6,967 nucleotides of DNA from Planctomycetota bacterium (lineage in GTDB: Bacteria; Planctomycetota; Phycisphaerae; Sedimentisphaerales; Anaerobacaceae), in NCBI GenBank assembly GCA_020344865.1, contig CP070830.1, positions 812,236 through 819,202 of the forward strand, given 5' to 3'. Within the stretch, counting starts at the first letter, position 1, and every line of letters starts with the position of its first letter. This document shows positions 1-6,245 of this stretch, piece by piece. The position numbers were made by a program, and so were the translations under genes. Below the pieces are notes generated by a model. The model was not told where the DNA came from. It searched no databases and saw nothing but the letters and a program-made list of their open reading frames with translations.

Positions 1-74
1 CCTTCGCAGTCGGTGTGCTCATTAATATCGCCAGACAATCCGCTGAAAGCCCGATGGAGATGGAGGAAGAATGA
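1..74 (+). CDS. ftsW: C-terminal end of a SEDS-family cell-wall polymerase, probably FtsW (partial)
   Basis: Only the last 23 residues are present, read in frame 3 from base 3 (FAVGVLINIARQ, then SAESPMEMEEE and TGA at 72-74). The phrase 'GVLINIARQ' followed by an acidic, disordered tail resembles the end of the last transmembrane helix of FtsW/RodA/SpoVE proteins, the lipid II glycan polymerases of division and elongation. The stop overlaps the murG start in an ATGA arrangement, and ftsW-murG is the classic dcw-cluster order; that order is the main reason to prefer FtsW over RodA. The upstream part lies outside the window, so the start and catalytic residues cannot be checked. Confidence 0.7.
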   Translation, partial: FAVGVLINIARQSAESPMEMEEE

Positions 75-1189
75 GCAGGAGGAGTTTTTTCTTTGCCGGC
101 GGAGGAACAGGAGGCCATATCTATCCCTCCATTGCGGTAGCAGAGCAAATCGTCAAATTAGAGCCACAGTCGCACATACACTTCTTTGTCAGCACCCGCG
201 AGATTGATACAGAAATCCTTACCCAGACTAATTTTAGCTACACAAAACTGCCGGCCAAGGGTTTCTCCGCCCGGCCGGACAGACTAATCGATTTTGCCGT
301 TTCATTCCTCAAGAGCTGCCATATTGCCAAACGTGCCATTGCTGAAAGTAGTAACGCCGTGGTGATTGGCGCCGGCGGCTTTGTTGCAGCACCGGTCTGT
401 TGGGCAGCGCATAGGCTAAAAGTGCCGGTTGCGCTTCTAAACGTTGATATTCTGCCCGGCAGGGCAAATAAAATGATGGCCGGGTGGGCCGACGCGATTT
501 TTGTGCAGTTTGACCAAACCACTCAATATTTCGCAAAAAGTGGCCCAAAAGCCCATGTTGTTGGTTGCCCTCTGCGAAGCGGCTTCGCAAATCCCCAACC
601 TGACAGGGCCGTACAACAATTAGGCCTTCACAAAGACAAAAAAGTTCTGCTTATAACGGGTGCATCAAGCGGAGCGGAGAATATTAATAGAACTATTTGC
701 TCACTGTTGGAGAAACTAAGCACTTTTGCAGATAAATGGCAGATAGTCCATCTGACCGGGCGAGCTAATTTCGAAGACGTCAAGAGCAAATATACGGCTG
801 CCAGAATCAAACATAAGGTTCTGGGATATTACGATGATATGGCGGATTTGTTAGCGGCTGCCGACCTGGTAGTAAGCAGGAGCGGAGCAGTAAGCGTGGC
901 TGAATACAAGGCGGCCGGTACACCGAGCATCTGTATGCCTTACCCGTACCACAAGGATAGACACCAGTATTTGAACGCGGATAAGCTGGTTGAGGCTGGG
1001 GCGGCGGTTGTAGTGGATGATTTGCCGGATGCGGACGAGAGGGCAGAATGGCTGTGGCAGGAGCTCCAAGAGCTTATAAAGGATGAAGATAGGCGGCGGC
1101 AGATGAAAAAAGCCTGCGCAACGGTTACAAAACCAGATGCCGCGCCGAGGGTCGCGGAGCAGCTTTTAGCGATTCAAAATCAAGCATAA
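71..1189 (+). CDS. murG: MurG, UDP-GlcNAc:lipid I N-acetylglucosaminyltransferase
   Basis: MurG transfers GlcNAc from UDP-GlcNAc to lipid I at the cytoplasmic face of the inner membrane, giving lipid II. The 372 residues match the usual family length. The N-terminal Rossmann half has the glycine loop GGGTGGHIYPS (10-20), the GGF loop (102-104) and a weakened second loop, GASSGA (197-202, commonly GGSxGA). The C-terminal donor half has GYYDDMADLLAAAD (252-265), SRSGA (269-273), E278 and HKDRHQYLNA (294-303), all closely matching known MurG. The ATG at 71 follows GGAGG (62-66) and overlaps the upstream stop, so translation is probably coupled to ftsW. One oddity is that the loop HEQN of Escherichia coli MurG aligns with L123-N124-V125-D126 here, in an otherwise alignable stretch ending PGRANK. 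The gene looks intact and its identity is secure. Confidence 0.96.
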   Translation: MSRRSFFFAGGGTGGHIYPSIAVAEQIVKLEPQSHIHFFVSTREIDTEILTQTNFSYTKLPAKGFSARPDRLIDFAVSFLKSCHIAKRAIAESSNAVVIGAGGFVAAPVCWAAHRLKVPVALLNVDILPGRANKMMAGWADAIFVQFDQTTQYFAKSGPKAHVVGCPLRSGFANPQPDRAVQQLGLHKDKKVLLITGASSGAENINRTICSLLEKLSTFADKWQIVHLTGRANFEDVKSKYTAARIKHKVLGYYDDMADLLAAADLVVSRSGAVSVAEYKAAGTPSICMPYPYHKDRHQYLNADKLVEAGAAVVVDDLPDADERAEWLWQELQELIKDEDRRRQMKKACATVTKPDAAPRVAEQLLAIQNQA

Positions 1190-1301
1190 ACCTATTCAAA
1201 ATTCAAATCTTCGAAAATCGATGCCCGTTCCCCAATGGATATATTGCGAGTGGATTACTCGGCGTGAAATTACGGCAGAAGCCCATTTCATGCGGGCCAG
1301 G

Positions 1302-1332
1302 GGGGAAAAGACGGATACTTGGTCTTTTTTCC
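1302..1332 (+). terminator. Possible terminator hairpin after murG
   Basis: The arms AAAAGAC (1306-1312) and GTCTTTT (1322-1328) pair perfectly around a 9-base loop. Two G-U and two G-C pairs extend the stem to 1302/1332, and a run of six T closes it. It stands 113 bases after the murG stop and immediately before a promoter, which is a sensible place to end the dcw transcript. The stem is poor in G-C pairs and part of the T run is inside the stem, so efficiency is doubtful. Confidence 0.35.
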
Positions 1333-1361
1333 TTGATTGAGGGATTTGAATGGGCTATAAT
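1333..1361 (+). promoter_or_regulatory. Near-consensus sigma-70 promoter for the secreted multidomain protein
   Basis: TTGATT (1333-1338) and a perfect TATAAT (1356-1361) are separated by 17 bases, with AT-rich DNA just downstream. Transcription would start near 1368 and leave a leader of about 128 bases before the ATG at 1496. It is the best promoter-like sequence in the window and faces the gene it would serve. Confidence 0.65.
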
Positions 1362-1484
1362 TAAATTATTCTCTGGTGCGTTCAATGCGGTGAAAGGAGG
1401 ATGGGCAAGCCGTTGGGTGTATCTTAAAGCGGCGTGTGAGCGTATTAGCTGGGCCGCAAGGGTAAAGAATATCGGTGATTTCTT

Positions 1485-1490
1485 GGAGGA
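1485..1490 (+). promoter_or_regulatory. Ribosome binding site fixing the start at 1496
   Basis: GGAGGA lies 5 bases before the ATG at 1496. An in-frame GTG at 1475 would add seven residues, but it has no comparable site and would put the binding site inside the coding sequence. The ATG also gives a cleaner signal peptide. Confidence 0.8.
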
Positions 1491-1495
1491 GCACG

Positions 1496-4201
1496 ATGTT
1501 CAGCAGGGCCGCTGGTAAAGAGCATGTCAGGAGGGCAACCGTTTGTTTTAAGGTGGGCGGGTGCGTTCTAATCCTGGCGATATTGGGTGGCTTGGCGGGA
1601 ACGAGTGCGGCGGATTGCAACCCAGGCGGAACGTGGAATGGAACATGGGAGGGCAACGGTAAAAGCGGTACTATCACGGACATGGTGCTGACATGCGACG
1701 CCAATGTAAGGGGCCGCAGAAGGATCGACCTGCGGCCCGAACTGCCTTGTGTGCCGGCCTTTGAGATTTCGAGCACTTACACGTTTAATCCCTCGGACTG
1801 CGGGATTTCATTCCAATGGACTGACGAGAAGCCATGTGGGGATTACAACGTAGTGTACGCGGAGGATGTCGTCGGAGTTATAACTGATTGCGATACGGCA
1901 GAAGGCATGTTGGACGGTACGATTTCTGTATATTACGACGCGAATCTGGTTGGTACTGGTTACATACAGGGCTGGTGGAACATAAATCGCGCGACAAGAC
2001 CGGTTCGGGCGACGGAGCCCAGCCCGGGCCATTTAGCAAAATACGAACCAATAGATGTATGTCTGAGCTGGACGAACTGCGGAGGCTGCACTTTTGACGT
2101 CTATTTTGGTACGGATCCTACGCCTGACATCAGTGAATTCCAAGGTAATCAGGAAGAGACGTTTTATTGTCCCGGGACGCTTTCATACAGCACGACATAT
2201 TATTGGCGAATAGATGCGAGAAATACACGGGGTGTTACTACGGGGTATGTGTGGAGGTTTACAACAGGAGTTCAACCGAATCCTATAATCTCCGGCTACG
2301 TGCGGAACCTGGTGGGAAGTGGAATCAGCGGTGTTACGATGGAAGGCTGGCCGGGTGATGACCCCGTGACTGACGGCAGCGGCTACTACAGCGGTGCGGT
2401 GCCCCTCGGCTGGAGCGGTAGTATTACACCGTCGAAGGCAGGCTACGCATTCAGTCCGCTGAACAGGTCATACAACAATGTCACGTCGGATAAGCCGAAT
2501 GAAGACTACACCGGCGCGACGGGGCCGATATCTCTTATTGAGATTGCGACAGGACTGGACTATGGAGAACCTGATGTGGCGGATGATCTGAGATATGAAT
2601 TTTTCTTCGGAGTGGCGACCGGCGATACAGTCAGTTTTGTCGAGGTGTATACCCCGGGAGGAATTACTTTTGAGATTCCGAATGATGCTAACACGCAGTC
2701 GGGTGAGATACAGACGTGGCATTACGCCGATGGCGGCATACATTACTGGGGGTACGAAGGGGCGTTTGCAGACAGGAACGCTCTGGCAGACTATGGTGAT
2801 GGAATCTATGGAATCACCGTTTATCACAAGGATGACAGCAATGACCAAACCATCGTATGGTATGGTATTGCCACCTGGCAGCCGGAGCAGGAACCTGTGC
2901 TGATATCTCCCGAGCATAATGGGTCGACGCGGTCACCAGTTACATTTAAGTGGGAGGAGTGTACTGATATAAATGCGACTTCAGTCTGGCTAAGTTTGGC
3001 CAATGAGGGCAGGAACGACTGGAAAGATATTAGTTTTGACGTGGATGTTACAGACTCAGGTCCGGTCGTGCTCAGCGAAGGTATGTGGGAGGCGGAGCTT
3101 TGGTTCGAGGACTTTTATGAATATAATAATATCGATGATATTTTTGTGGTGGAGGGTAAGTACAGCAAGAGCGATTATGCGTTCAGCGTTACACTGAGCC
3201 CTGTCGGCCACTGGAAGATGGATGATGATGGGCCTAATACTGCCGTGTTGGACAGTAGCGGTTATGGCAACCACGGAACTGCTCAACAGAATACATCTGT
3301 CTTGCACACAGAAGGGAGAATAGATGGTGCTCTTACTTTCGACGGGATAAGTGATTATGTTGATTGCGGAGCCGATGTGAGTCTGGCTTTGACAAGCTGG
3401 TCTATGAGTGCATGGATTTACAGGAGTACGGATTCCGGCAGTTACGAGCGGATAATTTCAAAGAGTAATAGAACAGGATACGATTATTGGTTTCAGATTC
3501 AACCCACAGGCGTAATGCAGGCCGGTTTCGTCGATACGGGGGGTACCCCAAGGAAGGTTACCACTACGGAAGCTATAAGTCTGGACAAATGGTACCACGT
3601 AGCCACTACCTGGGACGGCAGTTATATAAGGATATACATTTACGGAGAGCTAATAGCGACGAGTGAGGATTTTTCTTCATATACAGCTCGCACTTCGGAT
3701 TTTCCTTTTAATATTGGGAGATTAGGGGCCGCAGGGAGCTGGCATTATGGTTTCAACGGCATAATTGACAACGTAGTGATATTCGAGCGTGCTTTGGATA
3801 GTGGAGAGATCTGTGATTTATACGAGGAGGGTAGATACGTGGGAGATTTTGTATATCCGGACGGCGTGGACTTTCTGGATTATGCTTTTTTTGCCGGGCA
3901 GTGGTCGGAAACCGACTACGGCGACGTTAACGGGGTCGAGCTTACGGGTGACGGGAGGGTGAACTGGGAGGATTTCGGCTTGTTTGCTGGATGGTGGATG
4001 GTTAGCGGCTGCGGGGACTGTGGCGGAGCGGACCTCACGGGTGAAGGTAACGTTGACTATCTGGACCTCGACGTGTTTACAGGTTACTGGTTGGAGAGTG
4101 AATACGGCGATTGCGGCGGAGCTGATCTCACCGGCGACGGTGTGGTCGGATTAGATGATTTGGCACGGTTCAGCGCAAGCTGGCTGGAAGGGATTTGGTA
4201 G
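1496..4201 (+). CDS. Secreted multidomain protein: Cys-rich domain, FnIII-like, carboxypeptidase-regulatory-like, LamG, dockerin-like repeats
   Basis: The 901-residue product starts with a signal peptide: basic residues, the hydrophobic stretch GGCVLILAILGGLAGTSA (21-38), and cleavage near 38-39. Domains follow in order. Residues 41-165 are a beta-rich, Cys-rich module I do not recognise. Residues 166-258 are FnIII-like (DVYFGTDPTP, LSYSTTYYWRID). Residues 264-342 are carboxypeptidase-regulatory-like (ISGYVRN, SGISGVTM, DGSGYY). Residues 343-568 are one or two beta domains, the second Ig/FnIII-like (PVLISPEHNGST). Residues 569-778 are LamG/concanavalin-like (GHWKMDDD, DSSGYGNHGT, GALTFDG, DKWYHVATTWDG, FNGIIDNVVIFERAL). 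Residues 783-901 are four 31-residue dockerin-like repeats. No catalytic domain is visible. I infer a surface or extracellular binding protein, perhaps for polysaccharide, but its ligand is unknown. It has its own promoter; the next gene converges on it. Confidence 0.9.
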   Translation: MFSRAAGKEHVRRATVCFKVGGCVLILAILGGLAGTSAADCNPGGTWNGTWEGNGKSGTITDMVLTCDANVRGRRRIDLRPELPCVPAFEISSTYTFNPSDCGISFQWTDEKPCGDYNVVYAEDVVGVITDCDTAEGMLDGTISVYYDANLVGTGYIQGWWNINRATRPVRATEPSPGHLAKYEPIDVCLSWTNCGGCTFDVYFGTDPTPDISEFQGNQEETFYCPGTLSYSTTYYWRIDARNTRGVTTGYVWRFTTGVQPNPIISGYVRNLVGSGISGVTMEGWPGDDPVTDGSGYYSGAVPLGWSGSITPSKAGYAFSPLNRSYNNVTSDKPNEDYTGATGPISLIEIATGLDYGEPDVADDLRYEFFFGVATGDTVSFVEVYTPGGITFEIPNDANTQSGEIQTWHYADGGIHYWGYEGAFADRNALADYGDGIYGITVYHKDDSNDQTIVWYGIATWQPEQEPVLISPEHNGSTRSPVTFKWEECTDINATSVWLSLANEGRNDWKDISFDVDVTDSGPVVLSEGMWEAELWFEDFYEYNNIDDIFVVEGKYSKSDYAFSVTLSPVGHWKMDDDGPNTAVLDSSGYGNHGTAQQNTSVLHTEGRIDGALTFDGISDYVDCGADVSLALTSWSMSAWIYRSTDSGSYERIISKSNRTGYDYWFQIQPTGVMQAGFVDTGGTPRKVTTTEAISLDKWYHVATTWDGSYIRIYIYGELIATSEDFSSYTARTSDFPFNIGRLGAAGSWHYGFNGIIDNVVIFERALDSGEICDLYEEGRYVGDFVYPDGVDFLDYAFFAGQWSETDYGDVNGVELTGDGRVNWEDFGLFAGWWMVSGCGDCGGADLTGEGNVDYLDLDVFTGYWLESEYGDCGGADLTGDGVVGLDDLARFSASWLEGIW
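3842..4198 (+). repeat. Four 93-base dockerin-like coding repeats
   Basis: The C-terminus divides exactly into 31-residue units beginning at residues 783, 814, 845 and 876 (DNA 3842, 3935, 4028, 4121); the last is 26 residues long. Units 2-4 carry ELTGDG, DLTGEG and DLTGDG loops with acidic residues at EF-hand-like positions 1, 5 and 12, then FAGWW, FTGYW and FSASW. Unit 1 keeps only the second half (D792, D795, FAGQW). The pattern matches type I dockerin-like calcium loops common in planctomycete extracellular proteins. In cellulosomes dockerins bind cohesins; no cohesin is seen here. Confidence 0.85.
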
Positions 4202-4260
4202 TGGGCACCTCCGGCTCACAGCTTTCGCTGGAATAGCAAGACGGTGGATGGGTCGGGGCG

Positions 4261-4287
4261 TTTATTTTAGGTTTATTTTAGGTTTAT
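4261..4287. repeat. 11-base tandem repeat over the lipoprotein stop codon
   Basis: TTTATTTTAGG occurs twice in tandem (4261-4271, 4272-4282) and is followed by a 5-base partial copy, TTTAT. The array straddles the TAA (4275-4273) of the minus-strand lipoprotein gene and lies in the 71-base gap between the convergent genes. It may be slippage; no regulatory role is evident. Confidence 0.8.
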
Positions 4288-5121
4288 AGAGCCGAAGCTG
4301 GTTTTTAGTCGGAGAGAGCCGCTGCCGTCACCGATTGAGCCTTTTATTTTGTCTTCGCTGAGGCTTCCTTTGACTGTCAGCGGCAGGTCGGTATCAATTG
4401 AACCGAAGCTGGTTTCGAGCTGGACGCGGCCGGAGTAGTTCGGCGGCACTACAAAATCAATTTCGCCGAACGAAGTTTCTATATCCGCGTTTATTTCAGG
4501 CTTGGTTTGCGGTGAGCAGACAATATTGATGGCACCGAAGCTCGACCTGGCGAGCAATTCGGTGGGCGTAATACGGCGGCAGGAGACCTGGCCGTAAGAT
4601 GTCTCTAACTGAACCGCCCCCTGAATATCGTCGGCTTCAATGGCGGCAAAGCCGGTGTGGGCCTTTACGTTTCCGTCAATATCGCTGAGCTTGATTCTGC
4701 CAAACGAGGTTTCGCATTCGATGTTTGTCTGCTTCGGGACGGTTATTTCGAAGCTTACGCCTACAGAGCGGTTGCAGTCAAGTTTCGGCTTTTCGACATC
4801 GAGCGTCAGCGTTTTGCCGGTGGATTCGAGCTTTACCTGCACCTGCTTAGCTATTTGCTGCGCCTCTTCTTTAGTGGGGGCCTGGACGGAGATTTCGGCG
4901 ATAACCTCGCAGTCGGTGACGTCTGCGCCCGTAATGGTGATTGTGCCGAAGGAGGTTTCAGCGAGGAGCGTCGAGCCCGGCTCGGCGGGGGCGGAAAGCT
5001 GCTCGGTCCTTTTATGTTTGGCTTTAAAACAAGAGCCCATGTGGACACAGCAGCCGGCCGCAATGACCAGCAGACACAGTAAGCAAGCGAGTGACGCTCT
5101 TTTTACCGAAGCTATCTTCAT
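4273..5121 (-). CDS. Probable lipoprotein with TSFGxI repeats, DUF4097/putative-adhesin type
   Basis: The 282-residue product begins with a basic n-region and a hydrophobic stretch ending LLVIAAGC, so Cys24 may be lipidated. The lipobox is imperfect, with Ala at -3, and signal peptidase I cleavage is possible. From residue 52 on it is built of short beta strands marked by eight copies of a T/S-S-F/Y-G-x-I/V motif at residues 56, 138, 156 (degenerate TGFAAI), 174, 193, 216, 237 and 274. Spacings of 18, 18, 19, 23 and 21 in the middle suggest rungs of a beta solenoid. This resembles DUF4097/LiaG-like 'putative adhesin' domains, which recur in envelope-stress operons of other bacteria; the true function is unknown. 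The ATG at 5121 has AGGAG (5134-5130) eight bases upstream. The gene is monocistronic here. Confidence 0.85.
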   Translation of the reverse strand: MKIASVKRASLACLLCLLVIAAGCCVHMGSCFKAKHKRTEQLSAPAEPGSTLLAETSFGTITITGADVTDCEVIAEISVQAPTKEEAQQIAKQVQVKLESTGKTLTLDVEKPKLDCNRSVGVSFEITVPKQTNIECETSFGRIKLSDIDGNVKAHTGFAAIEADDIQGAVQLETSYGQVSCRRITPTELLARSSFGAINIVCSPQTKPEINADIETSFGEIDFVVPPNYSGRVQLETSFGSIDTDLPLTVKGSLSEDKIKGSIGDGSGSLRLKTSFGSINLK

Positions 5122-5158
5122 TTTCCAGACTCCTACATAAATTGCCGCTTTTCGCCAT

Positions 5159-5186
5159 ATTATGGTCTTTTATAGATTAGTCGCAA
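5159..5186 (-). promoter_or_regulatory. Promoter candidate for the TSFG-repeat lipoprotein
   Basis: On the minus strand TTGCGA (5186-5181) and CATAAT (5164-5159) are separated by 16 bases, matching the sigma-70 consensus at 4/6 and 5/6. Transcription would start near 5152, about 30 bases before the ATG, with the ribosome binding site inside that short leader. Confidence 0.5.
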
Positions 5187-5201
5187 GTCTTATGTTAAAG
5201 G

Positions 5202-5220
5202 TTTCAGGAAAATCCTGAAA
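5202..5220. promoter_or_regulatory. Perfect 8-base dyad, possible operator
   Basis: TTTCAGGA and TCCTGAAA flank a 3-base AAA centre. The dyad is centred about 59 bases upstream of the predicted start of the minus-strand lipoprotein gene, where class I activators bind. As RNA it would be a hairpin with a 3-base loop, but no T run follows on either strand, which argues against a terminator. Confidence 0.45.
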
Positions 5221-5252
5221 GTTTAGAAAACGGTGCGCAAGGTACGTGGGAC

Positions 5253-5280
5253 TTGTGCTGAGAGTCTGGGCGGTTAAAAT
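5253..5280 (+). promoter_or_regulatory. Promoter candidate for the glutaminyl cyclotransferase gene
   Basis: TTGTGC (5253-5258), a 16-base spacer and TAAAAT (5275-5280) give a good -10 (5/6) and a weak -35 (3/6). Transcription would start near 5287, about 65 bases before the GTG. The weak -35 leaves room for an activator. Confidence 0.4.
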
Positions 5281-5334
5281 AGGCCGGCCTGCGCTACTTA
5301 GATTCAGTCGTAAAAGGCGAGGCCGGTGAATCTA
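5281..5334 (+). other. Self-complementary leader with two competing stems
   Basis: TAGATTCA (5299-5306) pairs with TGAATCTA (5327-5334), and CCGGCCT (5284-5290) pairs with AGGCCGG (5320-5326). The two stems interleave. With no bases between 5326 and 5327 a simple H-type pseudoknot is sterically unlikely, so they are probably mutually exclusive. AGGCCGGCCT (5281-5290) is also a perfect 10-base palindrome at the predicted transcription start. The second stem ends 17 bases before the GTG. Confidence 0.4.
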
Positions 5335-5351
5335 TCTGTTTAGGTGTTTGT

Positions 5352-6146
5352 GTGAGAGGCGCATTGAGAATACATTTTGCGGTGATGCTCGGGGCGCTGG
5401 GGGTAATAGCACTTATATTTTTCTTAAACTTCAAGGCCCGCAGGGTTATTCCGGTATACGGCTATAAAGTGGTAAATGAATATCCTCACGACAAGCGCGC
5501 GTTCACACAGGGGCTGGTCTTCGAAGATGGTTTTCTTTACGAAGGGACAGGGCTCGAGGGGCGCTCGACCCTGCGCAAAGTCGAACTGGAGACCGGTAAA
5601 ATCGTGAAGGGCCGCAGGCTGGCGGACGAGTATTTCGGTGAAGGTATTACGATTTACGGTGATAAAATTATTCAGCTAACGCTGCGGGCGAAGGTGGGGC
5701 TGGTTTACGACAAAGAAAGTTTCGAGCCGTCAGGGCGATTCAAGTATCCGACCGAAGGCTGGGGCCTCACGCATGATGGAAAGAATTTAATACGAAGCGA
5801 CGGGACGTCAACGCTGTACTTTTTGAATCCCGAGACATTCGAGCAGACCGGCAGGATTGAAGTCACCGACGGCGACGGTCCCGTCAGCGGACTTAATGAA
5901 CTGGAATACGTTCAGGGCCAAATCTATGCCAACGTCTGGCGTACCGACCGCATCGCAAGAATTGACCCGAAGACGGGCAGGGTGACCGGATGGATAGACC
6001 TGGCGGGGCTTCTGGGCACCGACGCGCGCGGTCAGCTGGTCGATGTGCTGAATGGCATTGCATACGATGCCGAGAACGACCGGCTGTTCGTGACCGGAAA
6101 GCTGTGGCCCAGACTTTTCGAGATTGAGCTTACCCAGCCTAAGTGA
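5352..6146 (+). CDS. Membrane-anchored glutaminyl-peptide cyclotransferase, plant type (Glu_cyclase_2)
   Basis: This enzyme converts N-terminal glutamine of exported peptides to pyroglutamate, releasing ammonia. The 264-residue product has one N-terminal membrane segment (about 8-27) flanked by R2, R6 and KARR (28-31), so the catalytic part should face the periplasm. That part is the five-bladed propeller of the papaya-type family. Its landmarks are YPHDKRAFTQGL (44-55), YEGTGLEGRSTLRKVEL (63-79), YFGEGIT (94-100), EGWGLTHDG and SDGTSTLYFLNP (135-160), LNELEY and YANVWRTDRIARIDP (181-206), and VLNGIAYD with LFVTGKLWPRLFEIEL (232-260). GTG at 5352 is chosen because it keeps the basic residues before the membrane segment; its ribosome site is weak (AGG at 5342-5344). 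The ATG at 5385 would remove them. No other exported protein here clearly has Gln at its mature N-terminus. Confidence 0.93.
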   Translation: MRGALRIHFAVMLGALGVIALIFFLNFKARRVIPVYGYKVVNEYPHDKRAFTQGLVFEDGFLYEGTGLEGRSTLRKVELETGKIVKGRRLADEYFGEGITIYGDKIIQLTLRAKVGLVYDKESFEPSGRFKYPTEGWGLTHDGKNLIRSDGTSTLYFLNPETFEQTGRIEVTDGDGPVSGLNELEYVQGQIYANVWRTDRIARIDPKTGRVTGWIDLAGLLGTDARGQLVDVLNGIAYDAENDRLFVTGKLWPRLFEIELTQPK

Positions 6147-6245
6147 CGAATGCGATGCCAACCAGGAGACTTGATTCGCTGGGACTGGAGGGGTATGGCG
6201 GGCCCAGACGGGCACAGAAAACGGCCGGTAGATAGGGGTCGTTCG

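Larger units (their letters stand above)
1190..1495. other. Intergenic region between murG and the secreted protein gene
   Basis: These 306 bases hold the hairpin and promoter listed separately. The leader (about 1368-1495) has one modest stem, GCGGC (1429-1433) with GCCGC (1453-1457), around a 19-base loop. AAAGGAGG at 1393-1400 abuts an ATG (1401) that opens only 8 codons; the spacing is too short for good initiation. I compared the leader with the c-di-GMP class I riboswitch consensus from memory and did not see a match. An open frame from GTG 1264 to 1518 has no ribosome binding site, starts upstream of the promoter and runs into the next gene, so I do not call it. Confidence 0.6.

Noticed and set aside
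1368..1495. Possible c-di-GMP or other riboswitch in the leader of the secreted protein
   Set aside because: From memory of the class I consensus, the conserved core sequences and the paired helices are not present; only one weak stem is visible.
1264..1518. Plus-strand open frame of 84 codons from a GTG
   Set aside because: It has no ribosome binding site, starts upstream of a near-consensus promoter, overlaps the start of the secreted protein gene in another frame and has no recognisable features.
2468..2917. Minus-strand open frame of 149 codons
   Set aside because: It is inside the secreted protein gene on the other strand, with no ribosome site or domain; the plus-strand frame encodes clear domain motifs over the same bases.
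4202..4272. Terminator between the convergent genes
   Set aside because: Only a 4-base stem CAGC/GCTG (4219-4230) is present and no T run follows on either strand.
4640..5140. Plus-strand open frames of 166 and 141 codons
   Set aside because: Both lie antisense to the TSFG-repeat lipoprotein. Their compositions look like reverse readings of that gene, and no ribosome site or domain supports them.
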